From contig NZ_JACYUG010000001.1 of assembly GCF_014841615.1 (NCBI RefSeq), forward strand, positions 434,001 to 498,000: a stretch of DNA of 64,000 nucleotides. Reading direction: 5' to 3'. The notes beneath the pieces are model-generated. The model was given only the letters and a program-made list of their open reading frames with translations, was not told the DNA's origin and made no database searches. Shown piece by piece: positions 42,503 to 51,238 of this stretch (its first letter is position 1; every line of letters starts with the position of its first letter). The position numbers were made by a program, and so were the translations under genes. Origin of the DNA: Sphingomonas sp. CFBP 8760. GTDB taxonomy: Bacteria > Pseudomonadota > Alphaproteobacteria > Sphingomonadales > Sphingomonadaceae.

Positions 42503-44041
42503 ATGTTGTTCGGGCGCGTAAAGCCATTGGACGCGATTCTGGCGGCGGCGGAGCGAAAGTCGCTCCACCGGACATTGGGAGCCTTCCAGCTCACCCTGTT
42601 CGGGATCGGATCGGTGATCGGCACCGGCATCTTCGTGCTGACCGCCGCCGGCGCGCAGAAGGCGGGGCCGGGGCTGATGCTGGCCTTCGCCATCGCCGGC
42701 GCGATCTGCATCGTCGCCGCACTCTGCTATGCGGAGATCGCGGCGATGATCCCGGTCGCGGGATCGGCCTATACCTATACCTATTCGACGATGGGCGAAC
42801 TGCTGGCCTGGACGGTCGGCTGGGCGCTGGTGCTGGAATATGCGGTGGCCGCGTCGGCGGTGGCGGTCGGCTGGTCCGGCTATTTCTCCGGCACGATCCT
42901 GCAACAGTTCCTCGGCATCCAGTTGCCGATGTGGCTGAGCGCCGGGCCGCTGGCGCTGGGTGGTGCTGCGGGCGGGTTCATCAACCTGCCGGCGGTGGTG
43001 ATCGCCCTGCTGGTCACGTGGCTGCTGATCATCGGCACGTCGGAAAGCGCGAAGGTCAACGCGATCCTCGTCGGCATCAAGGTAGTGGCGCTGACCGCGT
43101 TCATCGCGCTGACCGCCGGCAAGATCGATACCTCGCAGTTCAGCCCCTTCCTGCCGGCGGGCGTGTTCGGCGGCTTCGGCACCGGGGTCGGCGCGGTCGG
43201 CGCGGCGGCGACGATCTTCTTCGCCTATGTCGGGTTCGACGCGGTGTCGACCGCGGCGGAAGAGACCAAGAATCCGCAGCGCAACGTGCCGATCGGCCTG
43301 ATCGGATCGCTGCTGTTCTGCACCATCTTCTACATCCTGGTCGCGGCGGGCGCGATCGGCACGATCGGCGGCCAGCCGATCATGGGGCCGAACGGCATCC
43401 CCTTCCCCGCCGGATCGGAAGAACTGGCGCGCCAGTGCGCGATGGCAGAATATGCCGGGCGGCTGGTCTGCTCGAACGAGGCGCTGGCGCATGTGCTGCG
43501 CGCGATCGGCTTCGGCACCGTCGGCAACATGCTGGGCATCGCCGCCTTCGTCGCGCTACCGTCGGTGATCCTGGTGCTGCTGTTCGGGCAGACCCGCATC
43601 TTCTTCGTGATGAGCCGTGACGGCCTGTTGCCGCCGATGCTGAGCAAGGTCCATCCCAAGTGGAAGACCCCGCATGTGGTGACCGCGATCACCGGCGCGG
43701 CGGTGGCGTTCGCCGCCGCCTTCCTGCCGGTCGGCGCCTTGGCGGACATCGCCAATGCCGGCACGCTCTATGCGTTCATGATGGTCGCGTTCGCGGTGCT
43801 GATCCTGCGCCGGACGGAGGCGGACCGCCCCCGCTCGTTCCGCACGCCCGCCGTGTGGTTCGTCGCACCGGCGACGATCGTCGGCTGCATCTTCCTGTTC
43901 TTCAACCTGCCCTCGGCGGCGATGCTGGTGCTGGTGGTGTGGGGCGCGATCGGGCTGGTGGTGTATTACCTGTACGGTTACCGCACGAGCAACGTCGCGC
44001 AGGGCCGGATCGAGGTGCTGGTCGACGACGACCTGCCCTGA
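42503..44041 (+). CDS. APC-family amino acid permease
   Basis: 512 residues with about twelve hydrophobic segments. It belongs to the APC family: early helices have GIGSVIGTGIFVL, and SAYTYTYSTMGELLAW and FFAYVGFDAVSTAAEETKNPQRNVP are typical of the cationic amino acid transporter (CAT/YfnA-like) group. The start is ATG 42503. Upstream at 42460-42477 GGGGCG/CGCCCC arms form a small inverted repeat of uncertain role. A strong terminator follows at 44078-44109. Confidence 0.94.
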   Translation: MLFGRVKPLDAILAAAERKSLHRTLGAFQLTLFGIGSVIGTGIFVLTAAGAQKAGPGLMLAFAIAGAICIVAALCYAEIAAMIPVAGSAYTYTYSTMGELLAWTVGWALVLEYAVAASAVAVGWSGYFSGTILQQFLGIQLPMWLSAGPLALGGAAGGFINLPAVVIALLVTWLLIIGTSESAKVNAILVGIKVVALTAFIALTAGKIDTSQFSPFLPAGVFGGFGTGVGAVGAAATIFFAYVGFDAVSTAAEETKNPQRNVPIGLIGSLLFCTIFYILVAAGAIGTIGGQPIMGPNGIPFPAGSEELARQCAMAEYAGRLVCSNEALAHVLRAIGFGTVGNMLGIAAFVALPSVILVLLFGQTRIFFVMSRDGLLPPMLSKVHPKWKTPHVVTAITGAAVAFAAAFLPVGALADIANAGTLYAFMMVAFAVLILRRTEADRPRSFRTPAVWFVAPATIVGCIFLFFNLPSAAMLVLVVWGAIGLVVYYLYGYRTSNVAQGRIEVLVDDDLP

Positions 44042-44077
44042 GACAATGGCCCTGAAGACAATGGCATTCAGCTTGAT

Positions 44078-44109
44078 GGCCCCTCCCCTTGTCGGGGAGG
44101 GGCCTTTTT
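44078..44109. terminator. Terminator between permease and adenosine kinase
   Basis: An 11-bp perfect stem (44078-44088 with 44094-44104), 5-base loop, then TTTTT (44105-44109). It clearly ends the permease message. The minus strand lacks the same U tract, so the kinase gene (stop at 44111) may use it only as a hairpin. Confidence 0.9.
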
Positions 44110-44110
44110 C

Positions 44111-45106
44111 TTAGCGCAGCGTATCGGCCAGTGCCTTCAGGTCGACCTGCGGACGGGCGCCGAAGTGGCTGATGATCTCCGCCGCGCACAGTGCGCCGAG
44201 CGTCAGCGAGCGCTCCAGATCATGGCCGCGGGTCTGTGCATGGAGGAAGCCGGCGGCGAACAGGTCGCCCGCGCCGGTGGTGTCGACCACGCGCTCGATC
44301 GGCTGTGCCGGCACCGTGACGCGCTGGCCGCCACGCACCGCACAGGCACCGCGCTCCGCCAGCGTCACCACCAGTGTCGGCACCTTGTCCTGCACTGCGG
44401 CGATCGCGGTATCGACGTCGGTCGTCTCGGTCAGCGCCATGATCTCCGCCTCGTTGGCGAACAGCACGTCGATCAGGCCCTGATCGATCAGCGTGTGGAA
44501 ATCAGTGCGGTGACGGTCGATGACGAACTCGGCCGACAGGGTGAAGGCGATCTTGCGCCCTGCCTCGCGCGCCACCTCGATCGCGGCGCGCATCGCGGCG
44601 CGCGGCTCCTCCGGGTCCCACAGATAACCTTCGATATAGAGGTACGCGGCATCCGCGATCAGCGCGCGGTCCAGCGCGACCTCCGGCAGATAGTGCGACG
44701 CGCCGAGGAAGGTGTTCATCGTCCGCTGGCCATCGGGGGTCACGAAGATCAGGCAGCGGCCGGTGGTCGGCCCGCCGGCGCGGACCGACGTGTCGTAGCG
44801 GATGCCGGCGGCGCGGATGTCGTGCGCGAACACCTGCCCCAGCTGGTCGTCGGCGACCTGACCGATAAAGGCGGTGCGCCCGCCCAGCGCGGCGATGCCG
44901 GCCAGCGTGTTCGCCGCCGAGCCGCCCGAAATCTCGCGCCCCGGCCCCATCCGGCCATAAAGCGCGTCCGCCTCCTCCGCCGAGAAGATCAGCTGCATCG
45001 CGCCCTTGGTCATCCCCTCGGTCGCGAGGAAGGCGTCGTCGGTCTGCGCGAGGATGTCGACGATCGCATTGCCGATCGCGACGACATCGTAGGTAGGGGT
45101 GGTCAA
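44111..45106 (-). CDS. Adenosine kinase (PfkB family sugar/nucleoside kinase)
   Basis: 331 residues. PfkB signature 1 region ISGGSAANTLAGIAALGG and signature 2 DTTGAGDLFAAGF with the catalytic Asp. Its closeness to adenosine kinases is from family memory; a related sugar kinase is possible. The start is TTG 45106 (GGAG 9 bases upstream; the family begins at TTPTYDVVAIGN). An in-frame ATG at 45163 would add an unrelated leader. It converges with the permease gene. Confidence 0.9.
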   Translation of the reverse strand: MTTPTYDVVAIGNAIVDILAQTDDAFLATEGMTKGAMQLIFSAEEADALYGRMGPGREISGGSAANTLAGIAALGGRTAFIGQVADDQLGQVFAHDIRAAGIRYDTSVRAGGPTTGRCLIFVTPDGQRTMNTFLGASHYLPEVALDRALIADAAYLYIEGYLWDPEEPRAAMRAAIEVAREAGRKIAFTLSAEFVIDRHRTDFHTLIDQGLIDVLFANEAEIMALTETTDVDTAIAAVQDKVPTLVVTLAERGACAVRGGQRVTVPAQPIERVVDTTGAGDLFAAGFLHAQTRGHDLERSLTLGALCAAEIISHFGARPQVDLKALADTLR

Positions 45107-45204
45107 GGTGGCGGACTCCGCAAAGAAGGTAGACGGTCGCCCTAGATGCGCGGGCCGGCGCAAGCAATGTTGACGCCGCCGGGGTGCCGCGCCATCCCGT
45201 TGCG

Positions 45205-45879
45205 ATGACGCGCGCCTTCCTCCTGTCGCTGGGCCAGCTGGGCGACCGGGCGGTGCTGGGCGTGTTCGCCAAATCGCTGGCGGTGACGCTGGCGATCTTC
45301 GCGGTCGCCGGGTTCGCGCTGTGGTATGCGATGCAGGCGGTGCTGGCGCACTGGATCGGCTGGGGCGCGACCGGGCTGGCGACGGCGTTCGCGGCGGTCG
45401 TCACCGTGCTGGCGCTGTGGTTGCTGTTCCGCGCGGTGGCGGTGGCGGTGGTCGGGCTGTTCGCGGACGAGGTGGTCGCGGCGGTCGAGCGCCGGCATTA
45501 CCCGGAGGCGCTGGCGACCGCGCGGCCGGTGCCCTTCGCGCGCGGACTGGCAATGGGGTTGCGATCGGCGGCACGGGTGATCGCGGTCAACCTGATCCTG
45601 CTGCCGCTCTATGTCGTGCTGCTGGCGACGGGGATCGGCACCGCCGCCGCGTTCCTGATCGTCAACGGCTGGCTGCTGGGCCGCGATCTGGGCGACATGG
45701 TCGCGGCGCGGCACATGGATGCGGGCCGCATGGCGGCGTGGCGGGGCGAGACGCGGGGGCGGCGTTTCCTGCTGGGGCTGGCCGATGCCGCCTTGTTTCT
45801 GATCCCGGTCGTCAATCTTGCCGCCCCCGTGCTGGGTGCGGCGATGGCGACGCATCTTTTCCACACGAGACGCCGATGA
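45205..45879 (+). CDS. EI24 domain (CysZ-like) membrane protein
   Basis: 224 residues with about four to five hydrophobic segments. The EI24/CysZ core is seen as LFADEVVAAVERRHYP and the block NLILLPLYVVLLATGIGTAAAFLIVNGWLLGRDLGDMVAARHM. CysZ imports sulfate in some bacteria; in others the role is unknown. The start is ATG 45205. Its stop overlaps the following lipoprotein gene as ATGA, so they are likely co-translated. Confidence 0.88.
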   Translation: MTRAFLLSLGQLGDRAVLGVFAKSLAVTLAIFAVAGFALWYAMQAVLAHWIGWGATGLATAFAAVVTVLALWLLFRAVAVAVVGLFADEVVAAVERRHYPEALATARPVPFARGLAMGLRSAARVIAVNLILLPLYVVLLATGIGTAAAFLIVNGWLLGRDLGDMVAARHMDAGRMAAWRGETRGRRFLLGLADAALFLIPVVNLAAPVLGAAMATHLFHTRRR

Positions 45880-46244
45880 CCCGCGCGACGATCCTGCTGG
45901 CGACCCTGCTGGTCGCGGGGTGCGCCGCCGCCCCCACCGCCCGCCCGGCCAAGGCGCCACCGATGGCGATCGCCTATCCCACGGTCGGGCTGGAACGGGT
46001 GATCGGGCAGGATGCCGACGGCCTCGTCAAGCTGTTCGGCACCCCCGACGCCGATGTCCGCGAAGGCGCGGCGCGCAAGCTGCAGTTCGGCAGCGCGATT
46101 TGCGTGCTCGACACCTATCTCTATCCCCAGACCAGCGGCGGCGCGGCGCGCGTGACGTATCTCGACGCACGCGAACCCGATGGCAGCGCGATCGACCGGG
46201 CAAGCTGCGTGGCGGCGCTGACGCGGCGCGACGGGGGGCGGTAA
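45876..46244 (+). CDS. Small lipoprotein of unknown function
   Basis: 122 residues with signal peptide and lipobox LLVAGCAAA. The mature domain has LERVIGQDADGLVKLFGTPDADVREGAARKLQF, then CVLDTYLYP and a final Cys. The blocks resemble SmpA/BamE-like or DUF-type lipoproteins, where a G-x-P loop recurs, but I cannot name a family with confidence. Two Cys in the mature part could form a disulfide. It is coupled to the EI24 gene. Confidence 0.78.
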   Translation: MTRATILLATLLVAGCAAAPTARPAKAPPMAIAYPTVGLERVIGQDADGLVKLFGTPDADVREGAARKLQFGSAICVLDTYLYPQTSGGAARVTYLDAREPDGSAIDRASCVAALTRRDGGR

Positions 46245-46252
46245 AAGGATCG

Positions 46253-46448
46253 GTTCCCGCGGAGGCGCGAAGGAGTTTGATTCTCGCGGAGACGCGGAGA
46301 CGCGGAGGATTGAAGAAGGGATTGTTCGCGCAGAGGCGCGGAGGGCGCAGAGCGGGCTCGTGCGCGGCAGCGCATCCACTCATCATAGGCTTGAGGATAG
46401 AGGGCCACACTCGTGGCAGACGCTACCCCTCCGCGTCTCCGCGTGAAC
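46253..46448. repeat. Long repeat, family D
   Basis: A run of CGGAGGCGCG/GCGGAGACGCGG-type units near 46258-46350, and the complement CCTCCGCGTCTCCGCG at 46428-46443, form an imperfect long palindrome. The core includes GAGGATAGAGG. A cleaner copy is at 49755-49921. It lies between the lipoprotein gene and queG. Confidence 0.82.
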
Positions 46449-46475
46449 CTTGTTTTCCACCGCGTGGATTGCCCA

Positions 46476-47525
46476 TCACACCCTCTTTGCGGCAAGTTCC
46501 GTAACTGCCCAGGCCGCGGCGTCGCGGACCACAAAGGCGTCGTCCGTCAGCAGTGGTTCAAGCGATGCGAGCAGTTCGACATCGCCGCTGTTGCCCGCCG
46601 CGATGCAGGCGTTGCGGACCATGCGGTCGCGGCCGATCCGCTTGATCGGAGAGCCGGCGAACACCTGCCGGAACCCGGCATCGTCGAGGCTGAGCAGGTC
46701 GGCCAGTTCGGGCGCGACCAGTTCGGCGCGCGGAGCGAACGCCATGTTGGCGGCGGCGGCCCTGGCGAACTTGTTCCACGGGCATACCGCTAGGCAATCG
46801 TCGCAGCCATAGATGCGGTTGCCGATCGCGGTGCGGAACTCCTCCGGGATCGGCCCGGCATGTTCGATCGTCAGGTACGAGATGCAGCGCCGCGCATCGA
46901 GGCGATAGGGCGCGGGGAACGCGTCGGTCGGGCACGCGGTCTGGCAGGCGTCGCACCGGCCGCACGCGCCGCCGCCGGGGCCGTCCGGCACCATGTCGAG
47001 CGTGGTGTAGATCGCGCCCAGAAACAGCCAGCTGCCCGCCGTCCGGCTGACCAGATTGGTGTGCTTGCCCTGCCAGCCGATCCCCGCCGCCTCCGCCAGC
47101 GGCTTCTCCATCACCGGCGCGGTATCGACGAACACCTTCAGGTCGTGCGCACTTTCCTGCGCCAGCCAGCGGCCCAGCGCCTTTAGCTGGCGCTTGACGA
47201 CATCGTGGTAATCCTGCCCTTGCGCATAGACGGAGATGCGGCCGATCCCGCCCTCGCCGGCCAGCGCCAGCGGATCGGTGGCGGGCGCGTAGCTCATGCC
47301 CAGCGACACGACGCTGCGCACCGCCGGCCACAATCCGGCCGGGCTTTCGCGCTGATGCGCGCGTTCGGCCATCCAGATCATGTCGCCGTGCCGCCCCTCG
47401 GCCAGCCACTGGTGCAGGCGTTCTGCCGCGAGCGGCGCGGCGTTGGCGCGCGCGATGCCGCAGGCGGCGAAGCCCAGTTCGGCCGCCTTCGCCTTCAGCC
47501 GGTGTTCTAGCTTGTCATCCGCCAC
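46476..47525 (-). CDS. queG: Epoxyqueuosine reductase
   Basis: 349 residues. It catalyses the last step of queuosine synthesis in tRNA, reducing epoxyqueuosine with cobalamin and 4Fe-4S clusters. Two ferredoxin-like motifs are visible: CGRCDACQTACP and CDDCLAVCPWNKF. The catalytic acid region VDTAPVMEKPLAEAAGIGWQGKHTN is present, and the C-terminal part has HEAT-like repeats. The start is GTG 47525. It is divergent from the ABC ATPase gene, 37 bases away. Confidence 0.95.
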   Translation of the reverse strand: MADDKLEHRLKAKAAELGFAACGIARANAAPLAAERLHQWLAEGRHGDMIWMAERAHQRESPAGLWPAVRSVVSLGMSYAPATDPLALAGEGGIGRISVYAQGQDYHDVVKRQLKALGRWLAQESAHDLKVFVDTAPVMEKPLAEAAGIGWQGKHTNLVSRTAGSWLFLGAIYTTLDMVPDGPGGGACGRCDACQTACPTDAFPAPYRLDARRCISYLTIEHAGPIPEEFRTAIGNRIYGCDDCLAVCPWNKFARAAAANMAFAPRAELVAPELADLLSLDDAGFRQVFAGSPIKRIGRDRMVRNACIAAGNSGDVELLASLEPLLTDDAFVVRDAAAWAVTELAAKRV

Positions 47526-47562
47526 GCCCCCCCGCTACCACGGCGGCACGCGCCGGAGGAAG

Positions 47563-48513
47563 ATGTTGACGATACAGGGGATGACGGCCGGCAATCAGGA
47601 ATGGGCGGTCACCGCCGCAGGACTGGTAAAACGGTTCGAGGACCGCCGCGTCGTCGACGGGGTCGACCTGATGGTGCCGCGTGGCGCGATCTACGGCGTG
47701 CTCGGCCCCAACGGCGCGGGCAAGACCACGACGCTGCGCATGTTGCTGGGCATCATCGAGCCGGACGAGGGCGCCCGCACCCTGCTGGGCGAGGCGAGCC
47801 CGCGCGATGCCAGCGACCGGGTCGGCTATCTGCCCGAGGAACGTGGGCTGTACCCGGCGATGAAGGCGCGCGAGGCGATCGCGTTCATGGGCGCGCTGCG
47901 TGGCCTGTCGTGGAGCGAGGGCCGCCGCCGCGCCGCGACGATGCTGGAGGAAGCCGGCCTGGGCCATGCGATCGACGAGAAGGTGCGCAAACTGTCCAAG
48001 GGCATGGCGCAGATCGTCCAGCTGCTCGGCTCCGTCGTCCACCGTCCCGACCTGATCGTGCTGGACGAACCGTTCTCCGGCCTCGATCCGGTCAATCAGG
48101 AGAAGCTGGAGGCGCTGATCGTCGCAGAACGCGACCGGGGCGCGACCATCCTGTTCTCCACCCACGTCATGGCCCATGCCGAACGGCTGTGCGACCGGCT
48201 GGCGATCATCGCCGGCGGCAAGCGCCGGTTCGAGGGAACGGTGGACGAGGCGCGCGGCACCCTGCCCGCGCAGGTCCACTACCAGCCACAGCGCCCCGAC
48301 CCCGCGCTCGCCGCGCTGTTGCCGGCCGATGCCCGGGGCGAAGGCGAAGGCTGGCGCTTCACGCTGCCGCCCGGCGGGATCGAGCCGGTGCTGGTCCGCC
48401 TGATCGCCGCCGATCACGGCATCGCCGGGCTGACGATCGAGCGCCCCGGCCTGCACGAGGCGTTCGTGCGGATCGTCGGCGGCCGCGCCGCGACCGGAGA
48501 GGCTGGCGCATGA
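47563..48513 (+). CDS. ABC-2 exporter ATP-binding protein (NatA-like)
   Basis: 316 residues. Walker [11 protein letters not shown], signature LSKGMAQ (variant of LSGGQ), Walker B LIVLDEPFSGLD and H-loop FSTHVMAHAE. The C-terminal ~95 residues are an accessory domain. It matches NatA-type (COG4152) sodium/drug exporters. The start is ATG 47563, with GGAGGA directly upstream; ATG 47581 is also possible. Its stop overlaps the permease start (ATGA). Confidence 0.94.
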   Translation: MLTIQGMTAGNQEWAVTAAGLVKRFEDRRVVDGVDLMVPRGAIYGVLGPNGAGKTTTLRMLLGIIEPDEGARTLLGEASPRDASDRVGYLPEERGLYPAMKAREAIAFMGALRGLSWSEGRRRAATMLEEAGLGHAIDEKVRKLSKGMAQIVQLLGSVVHRPDLIVLDEPFSGLDPVNQEKLEALIVAERDRGATILFSTHVMAHAERLCDRLAIIAGGKRRFEGTVDEARGTLPAQVHYQPQRPDPALAALLPADARGEGEGWRFTLPPGGIEPVLVRLIAADHGIAGLTIERPGLHEAFVRIVGGRAATGEAGA

Positions 48514-49730
48514 CCCGTTTCCGCCGCACGTTGCGCCAGACGCTGACGATCGCGCGCCGTGATTTCATCGCGACGGTGTTCACCCCGATCTTCCTGCTGT
48601 TCCTGTTCGCGCCGATCCTGATGGGATCGTTCGGCGCGATCGGCGGGATGGGCGCGGCCAGCATGAACGACGGCGCGGCCGACCGGTCGCGGCTGGTCGC
48701 GATCGTGCCGGCCGCCACCGCCGGGGTGATGCAGGAACAGGACAGCCGCCTGCGCGCGCTGTTCCGCCGCGACGAACGCCCCGCCCCCCTCGCCTTCCAG
48801 ACCCCCGGCCGCGATGCGCGCGCGCAGGCAACGGCGGCGATGGCGGACCGCGACCACGATGTCGATGCGGTGCTGTACGGCCCGCTGGCGACGCCCACGA
48901 TCCTGACCGCCCCCGGCACCCGCCGCGCCGGACCCTATCTGGAGGCGGTGGCGCAGGCGACCTTGTCCGCGCAGGCTCCGGGCGCGGTGACGGTGGCGGC
49001 GACGCGCGAACGGGCGGCCCGCACCGGCACGTCGATCGGCGGCCAGCACCAGTCGGGCTTCTTCGCGGTGTTCGGCATCTTCTTCCTGACGCTGTTCCTC
49101 GCCGGGCAGGTCGTCGGCACGATGGCGGAGGAACGCAACAACAAGGTGGTCGAGATCCTGGCGGCGGCGGTGCCGCTGGAGGCGGTGTTCTTCGGCAAGC
49201 TGATCGGCATGTTCGGGGTCGCGGTGCTGTTCGTCGGTTTCTGGGGCACGGTGGTCGGTCAGATCGCCAGCCTGTTGCCGCCGGGCGCGGCGGCGGCGAT
49301 CGGCGATCTGACGCCGGCGGTCGGCGGGCCGATGTTCGCGCTGCTGTTCGCGGCCTATTTCTCGATGGCGTATCTGCTGCTCGGCTCGGTCTTCCTCGGC
49401 ATCGGTGCGCAGGCATCGACGATGCGCGAAATCCAGATGCTGTCGCTGCCGATCACGCTGGTGCAGGTGGGGATGTTCGCGCTCGCCTCCGCCGCCGCGC
49501 GGATGCCGGGCAGCGGGGTGGCGATGCTGGCGGAGATATTCCCGCTGTCCTCCCCGTTCGCGATGGCGGGGCGCGCGGCGAACTCGCCCGAATTGTGGCC
49601 GCACGCGCTGGCGCTGCTGTGGCAGGCGATGTGGGTGGCGCTGTTCATCATGGCGGGCGCCCGGCTGTTCCGGCGCGGCGTTCTCAAATCCGGGAGCGGG
49701 CGGCCGTTCTGGCGGCGGCGGGCGCGGTAG
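48510..49730 (+). CDS. ABC-2 exporter permease (NatB-like)
   Basis: 406 residues. One N-terminal membrane segment is followed by a large extracytoplasmic domain (about 45-170), then about five to six membrane segments. The block VVGTMAEERNNKVVEILAAAVPLEAVFFGKLIGM is the ABC-2 family signature. It pairs with the upstream ATPase. The substrate is unknown, with sodium or antibiotics as family precedents. Family D repeats lie on either side of queG plus this transporter. Confidence 0.93.
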   Translation: MTRFRRTLRQTLTIARRDFIATVFTPIFLLFLFAPILMGSFGAIGGMGAASMNDGAADRSRLVAIVPAATAGVMQEQDSRLRALFRRDERPAPLAFQTPGRDARAQATAAMADRDHDVDAVLYGPLATPTILTAPGTRRAGPYLEAVAQATLSAQAPGAVTVAATRERAARTGTSIGGQHQSGFFAVFGIFFLTLFLAGQVVGTMAEERNNKVVEILAAAVPLEAVFFGKLIGMFGVAVLFVGFWGTVVGQIASLLPPGAAAAIGDLTPAVGGPMFALLFAAYFSMAYLLLGSVFLGIGAQASTMREIQMLSLPITLVQVGMFALASAAARMPGSGVAMLAEIFPLSSPFAMAGRAANSPELWPHALALLWQAMWVALFIMAGARLFRRGVLKSGSGRPFWRRRAR

Positions 49731-49754
49731 GGGCGACGCGAAAAAGGAAGTGAT

Positions 49755-49921
49755 GGTTCGCACGGAGGCGCGGAGGACGCGGAGAGAAGAAGAGAGATGG
49801 ATCGCCTGCCGGCTTGTCGCCATCTTCTCGCGCAGGTCAGAATGAGGGGATAGAGGATGTGGCGCGCAACCGGCATACCGATCACACCATCTCCGCGTCC
49901 TCCGCGCCTCCGCGCGAAACC
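49755..49921. repeat. Long palindromic repeat, family D
   Basis: The 5' arm 49755-49784 and the 3' arm 49891-49921 are nearly perfect complements; the core is GGAGGCGCGGAGGACGCGGAG. The middle contains GGATAGAGGATG, also seen in the copy at 46253-46448. It lies between the ABC permease and msrB. Confidence 0.88.
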
Positions 49922-49994
49922 ATTCTTCTCCGCAGCTTCGCCCCGAATCTTTCCCGCGCTGCGATGATCTGGCGGCGGCGCCCCCGCCTCCTAT

Positions 49995-50489
49995 ATGGTT
50001 GCGATGACCACCGATCGCCGTTCCTTCCTCGCCGCCTCCGGGCTGGGCGCCGCCGCCATCGCGCTGTTCGGGTGCCGCGACGAGGCGGTGGCGGCGGAGC
50101 GGTTTCCGGTGACGATGACCGATGCGCAGTGGCGGCAGAAGCTGCCCCCCGCCGCATACCGGGTGCTGCGCCACGAGGACACCGAACGGCCGTTCAGCAG
50201 CCCGCTGAATGACGAGCATCGCGCCGGCACCTTCCGATGCAGGGGGTGTGCGCGACCGCTGTTCGCCTCGAAGACCAAGTTCGACAGTGGCACCGGCTGG
50301 CCCAGCTTCTGGGCGGCGCTGCCCCGTGCGGTCGGTGCCCGCACCGACGGATCGATGATGATGGCGCGGACCGAGGTGCATTGCGCCGGCTGTGGCGGGC
50401 ATCTCGGCCATGTCTTCGACGACGGCCCCAAGCCGACCGGCAAGCGTTACTGCATGAACGGCGTGGCGATGGCGTTCACAGTCGCCTGA
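49995..50489 (+). CDS. msrB: Peptide-methionine (R)-S-oxide reductase, Tat-exported
   Basis: 164 residues. The N-terminus has a twin-arginine motif (DRRSFLAASG) and a hydrophobic stretch, so it is probably exported folded. The MsrB domain has the zinc Cys pairs CRGCARP and CAGCGGH, SGTGWPSFW and the catalytic Cys in RYCMNGVAM. It repairs oxidised methionine in the periplasm. ATG 50004 (MTTDRRSF) is an alternative start and may be leaderless; no ribosome site precedes either ATG. It reads just after a family D repeat. Confidence 0.93.
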   Translation: MVAMTTDRRSFLAASGLGAAAIALFGCRDEAVAAERFPVTMTDAQWRQKLPPAAYRVLRHEDTERPFSSPLNDEHRAGTFRCRGCARPLFASKTKFDSGTGWPSFWAALPRAVGARTDGSMMMARTEVHCAGCGGHLGHVFDDGPKPTGKRYCMNGVAMAFTVA

Positions 50490-50504
50490 GGCGTGATCGG
50501 GCGG

Positions 50505-51032
50505 TCAGCCTGCCGCTTGCACCGTCGGCGCACCCGCGATCAGCAGCGGCGCCTGCATCGGCTCCGCCGTCGGCGTCGGTGCCTGATCGGCATAGATGAA
50601 GCCGCTGGTCGGGTAGGTCGAGGTGCCGAGACCGCCGGTCGGGCCATACCACACCCGCACCTGGCTCCAGTCGCCCTCGGGCGACACATCCACCGCGCGG
50701 ACGTCCGTCTCGACGGCGCCCCGGCGGGACCAGTTAGCGTGGGTCAGCAGTACTTCGCGAGGGGACACGATGCGCGACACCATCGCGACATGGCCGACGC
50801 GCATCCGCGCCGTCGCCTTGAACGCCAGCACCGCGCCCGGTTGCGGCGCGTCGCCGCGCGCATAGCGCCCCGCCGCCTGCCCCCACCAGGTGTTCGCGTT
50901 GCCGTGCAGCGCGATGCCGGACACCGAGCGGGCAAAGGGCGCGCACTGCCAGAACTGCGCCGCCGCCGGGGTGGCCATCATCAGGCCGCACGAAACCACC
51001 AGCGCGAAACGCACTGCCAACGCCTTCATCAT
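50505..51032 (-). CDS. CHAP domain peptidoglycan hydrolase-like protein
   Basis: 175 residues with a signal peptide ending near ATPAAA/QF. The CHAP catalytic set is visible: Cys in QCAPFAR, His in RVGHVAMVSR and Asn in LTHANWS, with the WGQAAGRYARG loop. CHAP proteins cut peptidoglycan or act as NlpC/P60-like amidases. It could be an autolysin or regulator of wall growth. It converges with msrB. Confidence 0.9.
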   Translation of the reverse strand: MMKALAVRFALVVSCGLMMATPAAAQFWQCAPFARSVSGIALHGNANTWWGQAAGRYARGDAPQPGAVLAFKATARMRVGHVAMVSRIVSPREVLLTHANWSRRGAVETDVRAVDVSPEGDWSQVRVWYGPTGGLGTSTYPTSGFIYADQAPTPTAEPMQAPLLIAGAPTVQAAG

Positions 51033-51238
51033 GACCGGATACCCGCTCGTTCGATTGCTGTGCAGGCTGGCTACGGGCGGATCGGTTAATTGAAAATAAC
51101 GATCGGAACTTTATCGGGTGAACGGTGTTTCGGCGGCGACAGTCCGCATTTCCGCCACAATCCGGCGGAACGCCAAGCGTGCTTGCCGCCCGCCCCCGCC
51201 TGTCTTACCCCATCGCCAAAATCATAGGAGAGCGCGCG

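Noticed and set aside
46253..46448. Repeat-rich stretch as a CRISPR array
   Set aside because: Units are irregular and not separated by unique spacers of constant length; it is a palindromic repeat.
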